From Candidatus Hodarchaeota archaeon (GTDB taxonomy: Archaea; Asgardarchaeota; Heimdallarchaeia; Hodarchaeales; Hodarchaeaceae): a stretch of 32,866 bases of DNA. Below, one piece after another: positions 22,803 through 29,923 of this stretch. The notes beneath the pieces are model-generated. The model was not told the DNA's origin. It searched no databases and saw nothing but the letters and a program-made list of their open reading frames with translations. The position numbers and the translations under genes are program-made. The DNA lies in contig JAEOTM010000150.1 of assembly GCA_016839815.1 (NCBI GenBank), forward strand, positions 1-32,866, written 5' to 3'. Numbering within the stretch: the first letter of the stretch is position 1; every line of letters starts with the position of its first letter.

Positions 22803-23588
22803 TTATTTTCTTTCAAACGAAACTTCTACGTCATGTCCTCTCAGACTATCTTGGACTTCTTTTTGGACATTTTTCCAAACAGTTTCAGCTGTTTTCCAAT
22901 CAGCACTCTCAATTGTACACCTATAATCTGGAGGAGAAATTACCTGCATATATAAATCTGAACTTTTATGCTTCTTTTTAAAAGCCTGTTTGTATTTCTT
23001 GAAAAAGTCAGAAAGTACAACAGCTCCATCCGAATCATAACATGTTACAGAAATTTTACCCAGTAATTTTACTGTAGGAGGTTGTAATTCTTTAACAGCT
23101 AGATCATACAGCACTTTCGCGACTTTTTCGGAAATATCTATTTTTGTTAATATTTTTGCCGTTTTTTCCCGAAGTTGAAGGAGAGCTTCGTAAATCGATC
23201 CGTAATGAGAGAGTAGGATTTTCTCAACTTTTTCTGTTTCAATCTCCGTCTTTTCACAAGCAACAGCCACTATACCTCTTGCTCGATTCTCTTGCTTGAG
23301 CTCCGTTAGCTTAGTCCGTCTTTGAGGTTCAGAAACTCTCCGAATAGACATATCTATTTCTCCCCGGGCCGAATCTATACGCAAAATCTTAGCTACTACT
23401 CTCTGCCCTTCTCGAACTTGACTTCTAATATTTCTAACCCAAGTACGACTTAGCTCTGAAATATGCACAAATCCTGCTTCGGTTCCAAGGCCTTCATAAT
23501 CAAAAATCTCAAAATAAGCACCATGGGGAGTTACTTTGGAACAGGATCCAACAACTAATTCTCCGACAGCAGGAAATTTAGATTCCAT
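22803..23588 (-). CDS. Translation initiation factor aIF2 alpha subunit
   Basis: Alpha subunit of the archaeal IF2 trimer, which brings initiator tRNA to the ribosome. The 261 residues show the N-terminal S1 (OB) domain (GELVVGSCSKVTPHGAYFEI; DMSIRRVSEPQRR), the helical domain, and the C-terminal alpha-beta domain that contacts the gamma subunit (LQPPTVKLLGKISVTCYD to SPPDYRCTIESADW). In the loop that carries the regulatory serine of eukaryotic eIF2alpha, the sequence is HISELSRTWVRNIR, with Ser47 exactly under human Ser51. Many archaea have Ala there followed by Ser. The gene sits between eS27 (10 nt upstream) and Nop10. Confidence 0.96.
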   Translation of the reverse strand: MESKFPAVGELVVGSCSKVTPHGAYFEIFDYEGLGTEAGFVHISELSRTWVRNIRSQVREGQRVVAKILRIDSARGEIDMSIRRVSEPQRRTKLTELKQENRARGIVAVACEKTEIETEKVEKILLSHYGSIYEALLQLREKTAKILTKIDISEKVAKVLYDLAVKELQPPTVKLLGKISVTCYDSDGAVVLSDFFKKYKQAFKKKHKSSDLYMQVISPPDYRCTIESADWKTAETVWKNVQKEVQDSLRGHDVEVSFERK

Positions 23589-23598
23589 TAATTATCAC

Positions 23599-23793
23599 CT
23601 ATTTATTGTCTAGTATTTCAATAACTTCTCCAAACAATCGTGTTATCCCTGAACGGGGTTCTGCCAGTACTTTCCCACATACTCGACAATTTACATGTGT
23701 AGTAGCATGAGAAAAAATTTCCTGGACATTTCCGCATTCACACGAGATTTTTAGGAAATTTGATCGGGGTTGAGGAATATACTTCTTTTTCAT
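23599..23793 (-). CDS. rps27e: Ribosomal protein eS27
   Basis: A 64-residue zinc-binding protein of the small ribosomal subunit. It has the C4 ribbon CECG (Cys19, 21) and CRVC (Cys36, 39) in the usual eS27 frame, ISCECGNVQEIFSHATTHVNC, with the C-terminal GKVLAEPRSGITRLFGEV. The ATG overlaps the stop of the Gins51 gene by 4 nt, so the two are coupled. The operon continues with aIF2alpha. Confidence 0.95.
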   Translation of the reverse strand: MKKKYIPQPRSNFLKISCECGNVQEIFSHATTHVNCRVCGKVLAEPRSGITRLFGEVIEILDNK

Positions 23794-24416
23794 TTTCTTT
23801 CACCAAGAGTTTTTTCTTCGGGGGTTTCTATTAAACGAGCAACTCCACGTGCTATTAAGGCAGTTGCATTTTCTAAGGGGAGGTTTATGATGTCATATTT
23901 TTGTAAAGGTCCATACGATGAATCATCCAAACCAATGAATGCTTCGACATCATAAAGCATTCTGACAGTTGAATATTCAAGCACAGTAAATTTCTTTTCA
24001 CTATTTTCATGAAAGGGGTCTAAAACTGTATTGGAATTTTCAATTTGGTCTATTTCGGGTGAAACTTCCAATCCATCTAAAATGTTTGGTTTCTCAATGC
24101 CAATCGTTTCCATCGAGAGTCTTAAATTGTCTACTATTCTTTGTTCTCCCCATGTTAATGCGTTATTATCAAAAAAAATATTATTAATCACTAAGTTTAC
24201 GATCTTAACGAGCCTTATACGCACTATATCCTTCCTAATAAATAATATCCTTTCTAAAACTGAATTTGCAATATTAGTATTAGATGATTTCTGAATATCT
24301 GATTTTAATTTGGCAAGTAATCCGTCAAGGGAAACATACAAATCTTTAGGTATGTTACAAAGCGAAGAAGTTGATCTTTCATTTTTCCACAACAGAATCA
24401 GATCATTGTAGTCCAA
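23790..24416 (-). CDS. DNA replication protein Gins51
   Basis: Archaeal GINS subunit with the A-B domain order of Psf1/Sld5. GINS bridges MCM and RecJ/Cdc45 at the replication fork. The N-terminal A domain reads YNDLILLWKNERSTSSLCNIPKDLY, then helices to about 110 with ERILFIRKDIVRIRLVKI. A linker rich in acidic residues (115-150) leads to the B domain, VRMLYDVEAFIGLDDSSYGP then INLPLENATALIARGVA, which matches the family consensus. The start is TTG at 24416 with GGAG 5-6 nt upstream. It overlaps eS27 by 4 nt. GINS next to eS27 is a common archaeal arrangement. Confidence 0.88.
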   Translation of the reverse strand: MDYNDLILLWKNERSTSSLCNIPKDLYVSLDGLLAKLKSDIQKSSNTNIANSVLERILFIRKDIVRIRLVKIVNLVINNIFFDNNALTWGEQRIVDNLRLSMETIGIEKPNILDGLEVSPEIDQIENSNTVLDPFHENSEKKFTVLEYSTVRMLYDVEAFIGLDDSSYGPLQKYDIINLPLENATALIARGVARLIETPEEKTLGERK

Positions 24417-24610
24417 AAAATCTCCTCAAAAAATTAAGCTTGAATTTGTATACGGATATTTCTTCATATTCCCTGAAAAGCCATATTCAAATAAAGGTAA
24501 AATATCTGATGGATGAGATTCAATCTGCCTTTTATTATAACTCTTGAAGGGATTTATCACTAAGGGAAAATCCGGAGAATTTAACGTTTTTTTATCAATA
24601 AATAAATTTG

Positions 24611-24625
24611 AATAAATAAAAAGAG
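24611..24625 (-). terminator. T-tract after tRNA-Thr
   Basis: About 20 nt past the discriminator base of the tRNA, the minus strand reads CTCTTTTTATTTATT, a T-rich tract suited to archaeal intrinsic termination. The stretch 24417-24610 between it and Gins51 should hold the Gins51 promoter; AATTTATTTATTG on the minus strand (about 24596-24608) is a TATA candidate. Confidence 0.4.
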
Positions 24626-24644
24626 GGGAGCGATTTAATGATGA

Positions 24645-24811
24645 AGCCACTGGTGGGAATTTCAAATAGAATTCCGAGAAATACTATTTTTTGAACCCAC
24701 GACATCCTCCTGTCTGGTTCTCAACAGATTTAGCTGTGAGTAGTACCAAGGAGGCGCTATAACCGTGCTTCGCCGAGATGATCTTAAGAAAATCTCATAA
24801 GCCACAGTGGC
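24645..24811 (-). tRNA. tRNA-Thr(GGU) with three introns
   Basis: Four exons make a 75-nt tRNA with anticodon GGT at 24747-24745. The acceptor is GCCACTG (24811-24805) with CAGTGGC (24652-24646) and discriminator T73 at 24645; no CCA is encoded. The anticodon stem is CCTCC/GGAGG and the T stem GTGGG/CCCAC. Intron 1 is in the D arm (about 24797-24769, 29 nt, boundaries uncertain by 1-3 nt). Intron 2 is at 37/38 (24743-24712, 32 nt). Intron 3 is in the T loop at 59/60 (24689-24659, 31 nt). Introns 2 and 3 fit canonical bulge-helix-bulge motifs (helices TTGG/CCAG and TTCA/TGAA). The spliced RNA keeps U8-A14, G15-C48, G18-U55, G19-C56, G26-A44 and U54-A58. G1-C72, C2-G71 and U73 are archaeal threonine identity elements. 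Confidence 0.9.
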
Positions 24812-25179
24812 AATCAAATCTTCCACTTAATTGGAATTCAGCATGAGTAGAAGTCTATGGAAACTCCGATGTTGAGTATTTTAGAATGTTTTTACGGTTA
24901 CCTAGAGAGATTTACTGAGAGAAGTATGGATTCTTTCCACCAAATTTCCACCAAATTTCATAAACGCTTTAAATTTTTACCTTAAAAGAGTGAAATCTGA
25001 ATACTCAAACTCACCTTCGTAAGTTATCTATCGAAAGCAGCCAATTTTTATTTGAAAACTGCTTTTGAGAATAAAAAGGAATATTTAAGACCTTCAGATC
25101 GTAGATACAAAATGAAAATATGTACAAGTCTTTATGGAACAGTTATTGATATTTCAAGTAATTTTTTGGTGTACAAGTG
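24812..25179. other. Gene-free gap with a short tandem repeat
   Basis: This 368-nt gap lies upstream of both tRNA-Thr (leftward) and the prepilin peptidase (rightward). It contains two perfect tandem copies of TTCCACCAAAT (24935-24956) and AT-rich TATA candidates such as GGAATATTTAAG (about 25079-25090) for the rightward gene. No open reading frame or RNA fold beyond this is convincing. Confidence 0.4.
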
Positions 25180-26019
25180 ATGGTAGAGTCGTTACTAAAC
25201 CTAATCCTCCTCTTTATTGCAATTTTTCTATTATTTCTTGGAGCTTTACAAGATTGGAAAACTCGAGAGATTGTAGATTGGATCTGGGTGGTAATGATTG
25301 TAAGTGGATTCATAATTCATCTGTTACTGATTATTATACTGTTGATGGATAGCACAGAAGCCTTAGAAGACCTAAAAATGTATCTTATCCCTTGGTTGGG
25401 TGGTATTATTTTTGCGCTATTTCTAGCAGTATTTTACTCATTGACTGGATTAGGAGGAGAGGCTGATAGAATAGCATTTATTGCCATTGCATTCATCTCA
25501 CCTGTTCAATTACCCTTATTCTCACTTCTTGATCCAAAATATGATGCACTTATATCCATTATTCCCAGAATATTCAATGTATTCTGCAATACATATATTT
25601 TAAGTATTTCTGTTCCACTCCTCCTCTTCTTCTATAATCTAGTCCGTAGAAACACTGGTAATCAGACTATATACGCCTTAAACAAACCAATCCTCACAAA
25701 AATTGGTTTGTATTTCATTGGATATCCCCGTTACACTAAAGGGATTTTAGAGGAAATTAAAAAAAAACCTTGGCATTTTGACTTTCTCGAATTATATGAC
25801 GAAATCTATGGCTGGATATTTGATTTCCGAATCGGTTTAGGAACGCCAGAAGAAGATTTTTCTAGATTAGTGGAGATCGCAAAAAAGACTCAAACTCACA
25901 ATAAAGAATCAATCTGGGTTCAACCATCTTTCCCACTAATGGTTTTTTTTCTTCTTGGATTTTTAACTGAAATACTAGTAGGAAATCTCATGCTGATCCT
26001 GTTATCGTCGTTTTTTTAA
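25180..26019 (+). CDS. Archaeal prepilin/prearchaellin peptidase (A24 family)
   Basis: A membrane aspartate protease of the TadA/FlaK/PibD group that cleaves class III signal peptides of archaellins and pilins. The two catalytic aspartates are visible: the first in FLGALQDWKTREIVDWIW, just after membrane helix 1, and the second in TGLGGEADRIAF, the GxGD-type motif in its archaeal GGxAD form. There are about six membrane segments, with a long cytoplasmic stretch at about 165-250. ATG at 25180 is preferred; GTG at 25177 adds one residue. No pilin or archaellin gene is in the window. Confidence 0.85.
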   Translation: MVESLLNLILLFIAIFLLFLGALQDWKTREIVDWIWVVMIVSGFIIHLLLIIILLMDSTEALEDLKMYLIPWLGGIIFALFLAVFYSLTGLGGEADRIAFIAIAFISPVQLPLFSLLDPKYDALISIIPRIFNVFCNTYILSISVPLLLFFYNLVRRNTGNQTIYALNKPILTKIGLYFIGYPRYTKGILEEIKKKPWHFDFLELYDEIYGWIFDFRIGLGTPEEDFSRLVEIAKKTQTHNKESIWVQPSFPLMVFFLLGFLTEILVGNLMLILLSSFF

Positions 26020-26234
26020 AGAGGGAGAATTTTTCTAAAGATTTCAATTTTTGAAATAGAAATCACCTTTTTCACTGCCCTAGTGTGTTATTTGCACAAG
26101 CTTGAATTTAGAATTGAGTTCCTGTTAGAACGACCAAAAAAATTTCGAACTCGGATTGATTAATAAGCTAAATTTATTAAGAATTAATCTTGCATTGGTA
26201 TACGGAGACAAAATTTATTTAATTTTCTCTGAAC

Positions 26235-26759
26235 TTGGAAAAAGACACCCAGGAGATTACTAGTTTGATAGATCCACGAAGGTTTGACAGTGTACTCAGT
26301 AAAATCATAAAAAGTGAACCCGGTATTCGAAAGATTATTCTAGTCGACCGAACTGGTCTAACAATTGCGCATGTATCCAAGTTTAGTTATGTATCTGTCG
26401 ATGTTGATGGTATCGGGGCAATTGCCTCAGCAGTCTTCATGGCATCTGCAGAACAAGGATCTAATCTGACAATTGGCGGTTTGGATATCGTTACTTCAGA
26501 GTTTGATACAGGGAAGATCTTTGCTAGTGCATGTGGTAGAGGAATTTTAACAATTATTTCGGATGCAGAGGTCAATATAGGTATGATCCGCTTACTCATG
26601 AGAAAAGCGAACGAAGAGCTAAGCTCAATTCTTGATGAGTTTTTAGCAGGACAACCCTCTCGGACATTGCCTGGAACTCCTTCTAAAGCACCTGAAGTTC
26701 GTACTGGGCTTGAGAAAGATGAACTTGAAGCCGCACTACGAGAACTTGAAAAATTCTAA
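26235..26759 (+). CDS. Roadblock/LC7 domain protein, partner of the MglA-like GTPase
   Basis: A 174-residue protein with one Roadblock/LC7 fold (about 15-125): helix RRFDSVLSKIIKSEPGI, strand RKIILVDRTGLTIAHVS, helix DGIGAIASAVFMASAEQG, strand pair IVTSEFDTGKIFASACGRG. The tail (130-174) is proline-rich then helical. Roadblock proteins (MglB, Ragulator subunits) bind small GTPases as regulators or scaffolds. The MglA-like gene follows after 42 nt on the same strand. The start is TTG at 26235; TTG at 26262 (MIDPRRF) is equally possible, since the TATA-like AATTTATTTAA lies at about 26212-26222. Confidence 0.88.
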   Translation: MEKDTQEITSLIDPRRFDSVLSKIIKSEPGIRKIILVDRTGLTIAHVSKFSYVSVDVDGIGAIASAVFMASAEQGSNLTIGGLDIVTSEFDTGKIFASACGRGILTIISDAEVNIGMIRLLMRKANEELSSILDEFLAGQPSRTLPGTPSKAPEVRTGLEKDELEAALRELEKF

Positions 26760-26801
26760 TCCAAACGTCTATCCTCCTAGTCAACGAAGGAGCCAAATTG
26801 A

Positions 26802-27383
26802 TTGCGAAAAGACGCAGAAGGTCGTCATCGATTCAAAATAGTATTTTACGGCCCCTCTCTTTGTGGAAAAACTACTACTCTAGGTTGGTTATATCATAAA
26901 GTTGAAGGCTTAGAAAAGGGTAAATTCACACAGCTCGCAGATCCACATGGCCGTACATTATTTTTTGATTTCGCACCGATGCAAGCAACAACAGGAGTAG
27001 TATTTGATGTTTATACTACAGCAGGTCAAGATAGACATAAACATCAACGTAAAATAGTTATTCAGGGTGTAGATGGCATATTATTTGTTGTAGATTCCAC
27101 ATCAGATCAACTGAAAGAAAATCTATCATCTTTCGAGGAACTCGCACTGCATTTGGGAGAAGAATTAGGTAGAACTATTCCATTAGTGATTACTTTGAAT
27201 AAACGGGACATGGAAAATGCACTACCTCGGTCAGAGTTAGTAGAAAAATTGAATTTATCTAAATATCCAATATATGAGACTGTAGCTACAACAGGAATAG
27301 GAGTAAAACGTGCTTTCCAATCACTTGCACGGGAAATTTTGATGATTCAATTATACGGAACAAAGACATCTCAGAGTGATTAA
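26802..27383 (+). CDS. MglA-like small GTPase
   Basis: A 193-residue GTPase close to the MglA/Gtr side of the Ras superfamily. G1 is YGPSLCGKTTTLGWLY, typical of MglA. RTLFFDFAP follows, then G3 TTAGQDRHKHQRK with Gln present, G4 NKRD and the G5 region ATTGIG. MglA controls cell polarity in bacteria, and the related Rag GTPases control growth on eukaryotic lysosomes. The Roadblock gene directly upstream (42 nt) is the expected regulator. The start is TTG at 26802, with AAGGAG about 9 nt upstream. Its 3' end overlaps the converging CRM gene by 4 nt. Confidence 0.92.
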   Translation: MRKDAEGRHRFKIVFYGPSLCGKTTTLGWLYHKVEGLEKGKFTQLADPHGRTLFFDFAPMQATTGVVFDVYTTAGQDRHKHQRKIVIQGVDGILFVVDSTSDQLKENLSSFEELALHLGEELGRTIPLVITLNKRDMENALPRSELVEKLNLSKYPIYETVATTGIGVKRAFQSLAREILMIQLYGTKTSQSD

Positions 27384-27646
27384 TCTTTTTTCTTAAGTAT
27401 TACCGTCCAGCCTCTTTTCTCAACTACTTCAGTGTTTCTGTTCAACACAGTTTTCAGAATTGTAATAGCTTCCTGACGTGTGTTGTATGGTGCATTTTTT
27501 AAAAATTTGATCTTAACAATTTTTTCCTTCTTTAATCGATTACTAAGTTCGATAAGGAAGGATTCAGATAAGCCATTTTTGCCTACTTGCAGGTTCGAAG
27601 ACTCGGATCTAATATTACGCAGGTTTGGTTGATGTACCTTGGGCAT
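27380..27646 (-). CDS. CRM-domain RNA-binding protein (YhbY-like)
   Basis: An 88-residue protein of the CRS1-YhbY (CRM) family, found bound to large-subunit ribosomal precursors in bacteria. The domain covers nearly the entire protein: NLQVGKNGLSESFLIEL, which contains the GKxG turn, then KKEKIVKIKFLKNA, then EAITILKTVLNRNTEVVEKRGWTVILKK. The family loop GxxG is present as VGKNG. It is transcribed against the MglA-like gene with a 4-nt overlap and seems to be a single-gene unit. Confidence 0.88.
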   Translation of the reverse strand: MPKVHQPNLRNIRSESSNLQVGKNGLSESFLIELSNRLKKEKIVKIKFLKNAPYNTRQEAITILKTVLNRNTEVVEKRGWTVILKKKD

Positions 27647-27867
27647 GATTTTCGCTACCTTCCAATCAGGAGCGATTTGTTATGATAATATTATACTTTT
27701 GCTTTCTTACCCCTAAATTCATTCTAGTTTGATAGATTGTAATGGAAGGAGATTTTCTTCGTAATATCTACATATTAGGATCTTATATTACTTTGAGTAG
27801 AAAGAATGACTTAAGTAGGATTATTCTCCTTGTACACCTTCTCATTCGGAAATATCTCGGAATTAGA

Positions 27868-27879
27868 AATATATTTATA
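27868..27879 (+). promoter_or_regulatory. TATA box of the second Roadblock gene
   Basis: AAATATATTTAT is centred about 27 nt before the ATG at 27900, the normal distance to transcription start. A leaderless mRNA starting at 27900 is thus likely. The GGAGAG at about 27880 would then lie upstream of the transcript and is not a ribosome site. The gap 27647-27867 shows no gene. Confidence 0.5.
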
Positions 27880-27899
27880 GGAGAGTAACTAAAATTCAC

Positions 27900-28352
27900 A
27901 TGTCTACGCAAAGATATGTGCAGAATTTTGTTTACAAGGGTGTAATAATGTACATTCCCGATAGTGATGCAGATCTACAAATGCATAAGGAAATCGTTGG
28001 AGTCTTGGAAGCATTTGTTAGTAAATTGCCAGCCATAGACTTTGCAAGCGTTGTTAGTCTCGAAGGGCTTCCAATTTCATCTTGGCCTCCGAAATTACCT
28101 GGTGACTTAGATGATGTTCGAATTGCAGCCATGACCGCAGCAATTCTCAGTCTAGGTGAAAGAGCAGTCATGGAAACAGGAAAGGGGGAAATGACCCGAA
28201 TTCTTGTGGAAGGAAATGAAGGTTATCTCATTTCAGTTCAATCAGGCTCTAAAGCTGTATTAACTGCTTCAGCAAATCGATCTGTAAAACTAGGCTTAAT
28301 TTTTCTTGATATGAAACAGGCCGCTAAGAAGATTGGGGAGATACTGGGTTAA
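27900..28352 (+). CDS. Roadblock/LC7 domain protein, second copy
   Basis: A 150-residue protein with one Roadblock/LC7 fold (about 25-145): helix KEIVGVLEAFVSKLP, strand FASVVSLEGLPISSW, helix VRIAAMTAAILSLGERAVM, strands TRILVEGNEGYLISVQSG, final helix SVKLGLIFLDMKQAAKKI. It differs from the copy at 26235 in loop lengths, so the two may pair or serve different GTPases. The start at 27900 is supported by TATA spacing; ATG at 27948 (MYIPDSD) is the alternative that leaves the fold complete. Confidence 0.88.
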   Translation: MSTQRYVQNFVYKGVIMYIPDSDADLQMHKEIVGVLEAFVSKLPAIDFASVVSLEGLPISSWPPKLPGDLDDVRIAAMTAAILSLGERAVMETGKGEMTRILVEGNEGYLISVQSGSKAVLTASANRSVKLGLIFLDMKQAAKKIGEILG

Positions 28353-28447
28353 TCCAAAATTAATTTTTATCTAATTTTCTCATTGATAATGCAATTTCTG
28401 CGGTTTGGCTCTATTGAATATTCTAAGCATTGGTGTTTAGTAAGCAC

Positions 28448-29695
28448 TTAATATAACTTACTTCTCATTGCTTGAACTCTTTGAAAATAAAAATCGTGAA
28501 GAACAGTGTCATTTAGTGCTTGCGCAGTTTCCGCAGCTCTCTCATAATAGATCATCGCTGAATCATACGTTTGTTTAATGTCCTCCAGATTACCAAATAT
28601 CCCATATGCAATCATAAGATTTTTGGAATCACCAGATTTTTCAAACGATTCAATTGCTTCTGTCAGATAATGGGTTGCCTGGACATCACTAGAAACATCA
28701 CCCATCTTTAGATTTTGACAAAGCACTTTAGCGATATTAACTTGGGAAATTGCTAAGTTTATTTTATCATTACGCTCTTCTGCATGACCACGTGCAATAT
28801 CAAAGTTTTTAAGGGCACTATCATAGTTGGCTAAACGAAAATAGCATTCTCCAATATTTATGTATGCATTCACAACAGCGTTGTGCATATTGGCTTTTTT
28901 AGCTTTTTCTAAGGCGTTTTCAAAAACTGAGACAGCCTCTTGAAATTCATTCTGTTCATAGAGTAATATTCCCTCGGTAGAAAAGACATTCTCTTCTAAC
29001 ATGGGATCACCTAATTCCAAAGAATACTTTCTAACAATTTCTAGACGTTCTTTCGCAAGAGGATAGTTTTTTGCTTCTAAGGCTACCTCTAATTGTGCAA
29101 ACATGGCATGGAATTGACCATTTAAATCGGCTAATATTGAAAAGATTTGATATGCTTTTTGAAAGCCAGAAATAGATTTCTTTGGATCTGTAGTCAGTAG
29201 TCTACGACCAGAATCAAGTAATCTCCATGGTTCTTCACCTATAATATCAGCGATTTGTCTCCATTCTTGCTTTGAAATACCGCAGATCACACTTTTACTT
29301 CGCCATTTTTGTGGAAAGTCAAATAATTCATTAACAAGATCTAGAAGAAGGTTATTATCTCCTCCAGCTTGGGCTGCGACACTTTGAGGGCCAACTGCTC
29401 TAAGCTTAAGATCTCCCTCGGAAAATTCAAATAAAACACCAAGAGGAACCGTTTTCTTCTTGTCTTCTCCCCATTTTCTACCAACAATGAGCAGAAAATT
29501 CTTTGATGGAAATTCAATATCTTCACGAATAACTGTTTTCAGTGCAAGTAACCAATGGTAATCTGTATCGAAAAAACTCGATATTAATCTACCCTGAAAT
29601 TCGGGATCCCAATCAACTAAATCTTCAACGTCCGCTAGCTCAATTTCCTCCTCCTGACCAGCCCCTAAAGCAAAATGAACTTTCCAAATGACCAT
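28448..29695 (-). CDS. TPR-repeat protein with an unrecognised N-terminal domain
   Basis: A 415-residue protein. Residues about 1-165 form a globular part (VIWKVHFALGAGQEEEIELAD at the start) that I do not recognise. From about 165 to 410 it is a row of helical TPR-like pairs with typical spacing, for example FSTEGILLYEQNEFQEAVSVF, NIGECYFRLANYDSALKNF and GNLEDIKQTYDSAMIYYERA. TPR arrays bind partner proteins. It has its own promoter (TATA at 29761-29770 on the minus strand) and a GGTGAAG ribosome site. There is no signal peptide or membrane helix, so it is cytoplasmic. The partner is unknown. Confidence 0.8.
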   Translation of the reverse strand: MVIWKVHFALGAGQEEEIELADVEDLVDWDPEFQGRLISSFFDTDYHWLLALKTVIREDIEFPSKNFLLIVGRKWGEDKKKTVPLGVLFEFSEGDLKLRAVGPQSVAAQAGGDNNLLLDLVNELFDFPQKWRSKSVICGISKQEWRQIADIIGEEPWRLLDSGRRLLTTDPKKSISGFQKAYQIFSILADLNGQFHAMFAQLEVALEAKNYPLAKERLEIVRKYSLELGDPMLEENVFSTEGILLYEQNEFQEAVSVFENALEKAKKANMHNAVVNAYINIGECYFRLANYDSALKNFDIARGHAEERNDKINLAISQVNIAKVLCQNLKMGDVSSDVQATHYLTEAIESFEKSGDSKNLMIAYGIFGNLEDIKQTYDSAMIYYERAAETAQALNDTVLHDFYFQRVQAMRSKLY

Positions 29696-29760
29696 TCGTT
29701 CTTCACCCTACTTTCTTAGTCGCGAGATACAGCTTCATTATAATTCTTACATTGGTTAAC

Positions 29761-29770
29761 TTAAATATAA
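29761..29770 (-). promoter_or_regulatory. TATA box of the TPR gene
   Basis: TTATATTTAA on the minus strand lies 66-75 nt upstream of the TPR start at 29695. Transcription would begin near 29738, giving a leader of about 43 nt with GGGTGAAG shortly before the ATG. Confidence 0.45.
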
Positions 29771-29923
29771 TTCTCAATAACATAGTGACGCTTTAGTGAA
29801 TTACATTATAACTACTCGAATATTCCATTCTGCCAAAGTAACTCTCTAGATTTGATTTCGTTTTTAGAATTCTCATCCAGTTCAATTGCTTCAGCGAACT
29901 ATTCTTGAAGAGACCTATTTAGC

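Noticed and set aside
24426..24665. 79-codon open frame between tRNA-Thr and Gins51, starting with TTG
   Set aside because: Its start lies inside the 3' end of the tRNA (T loop and acceptor), it has no recognisable motif, and it lacks another start codon past the tRNA except an ATG near its end. Its stop overlapping the Gins51 ribosome site is the only point in favour.
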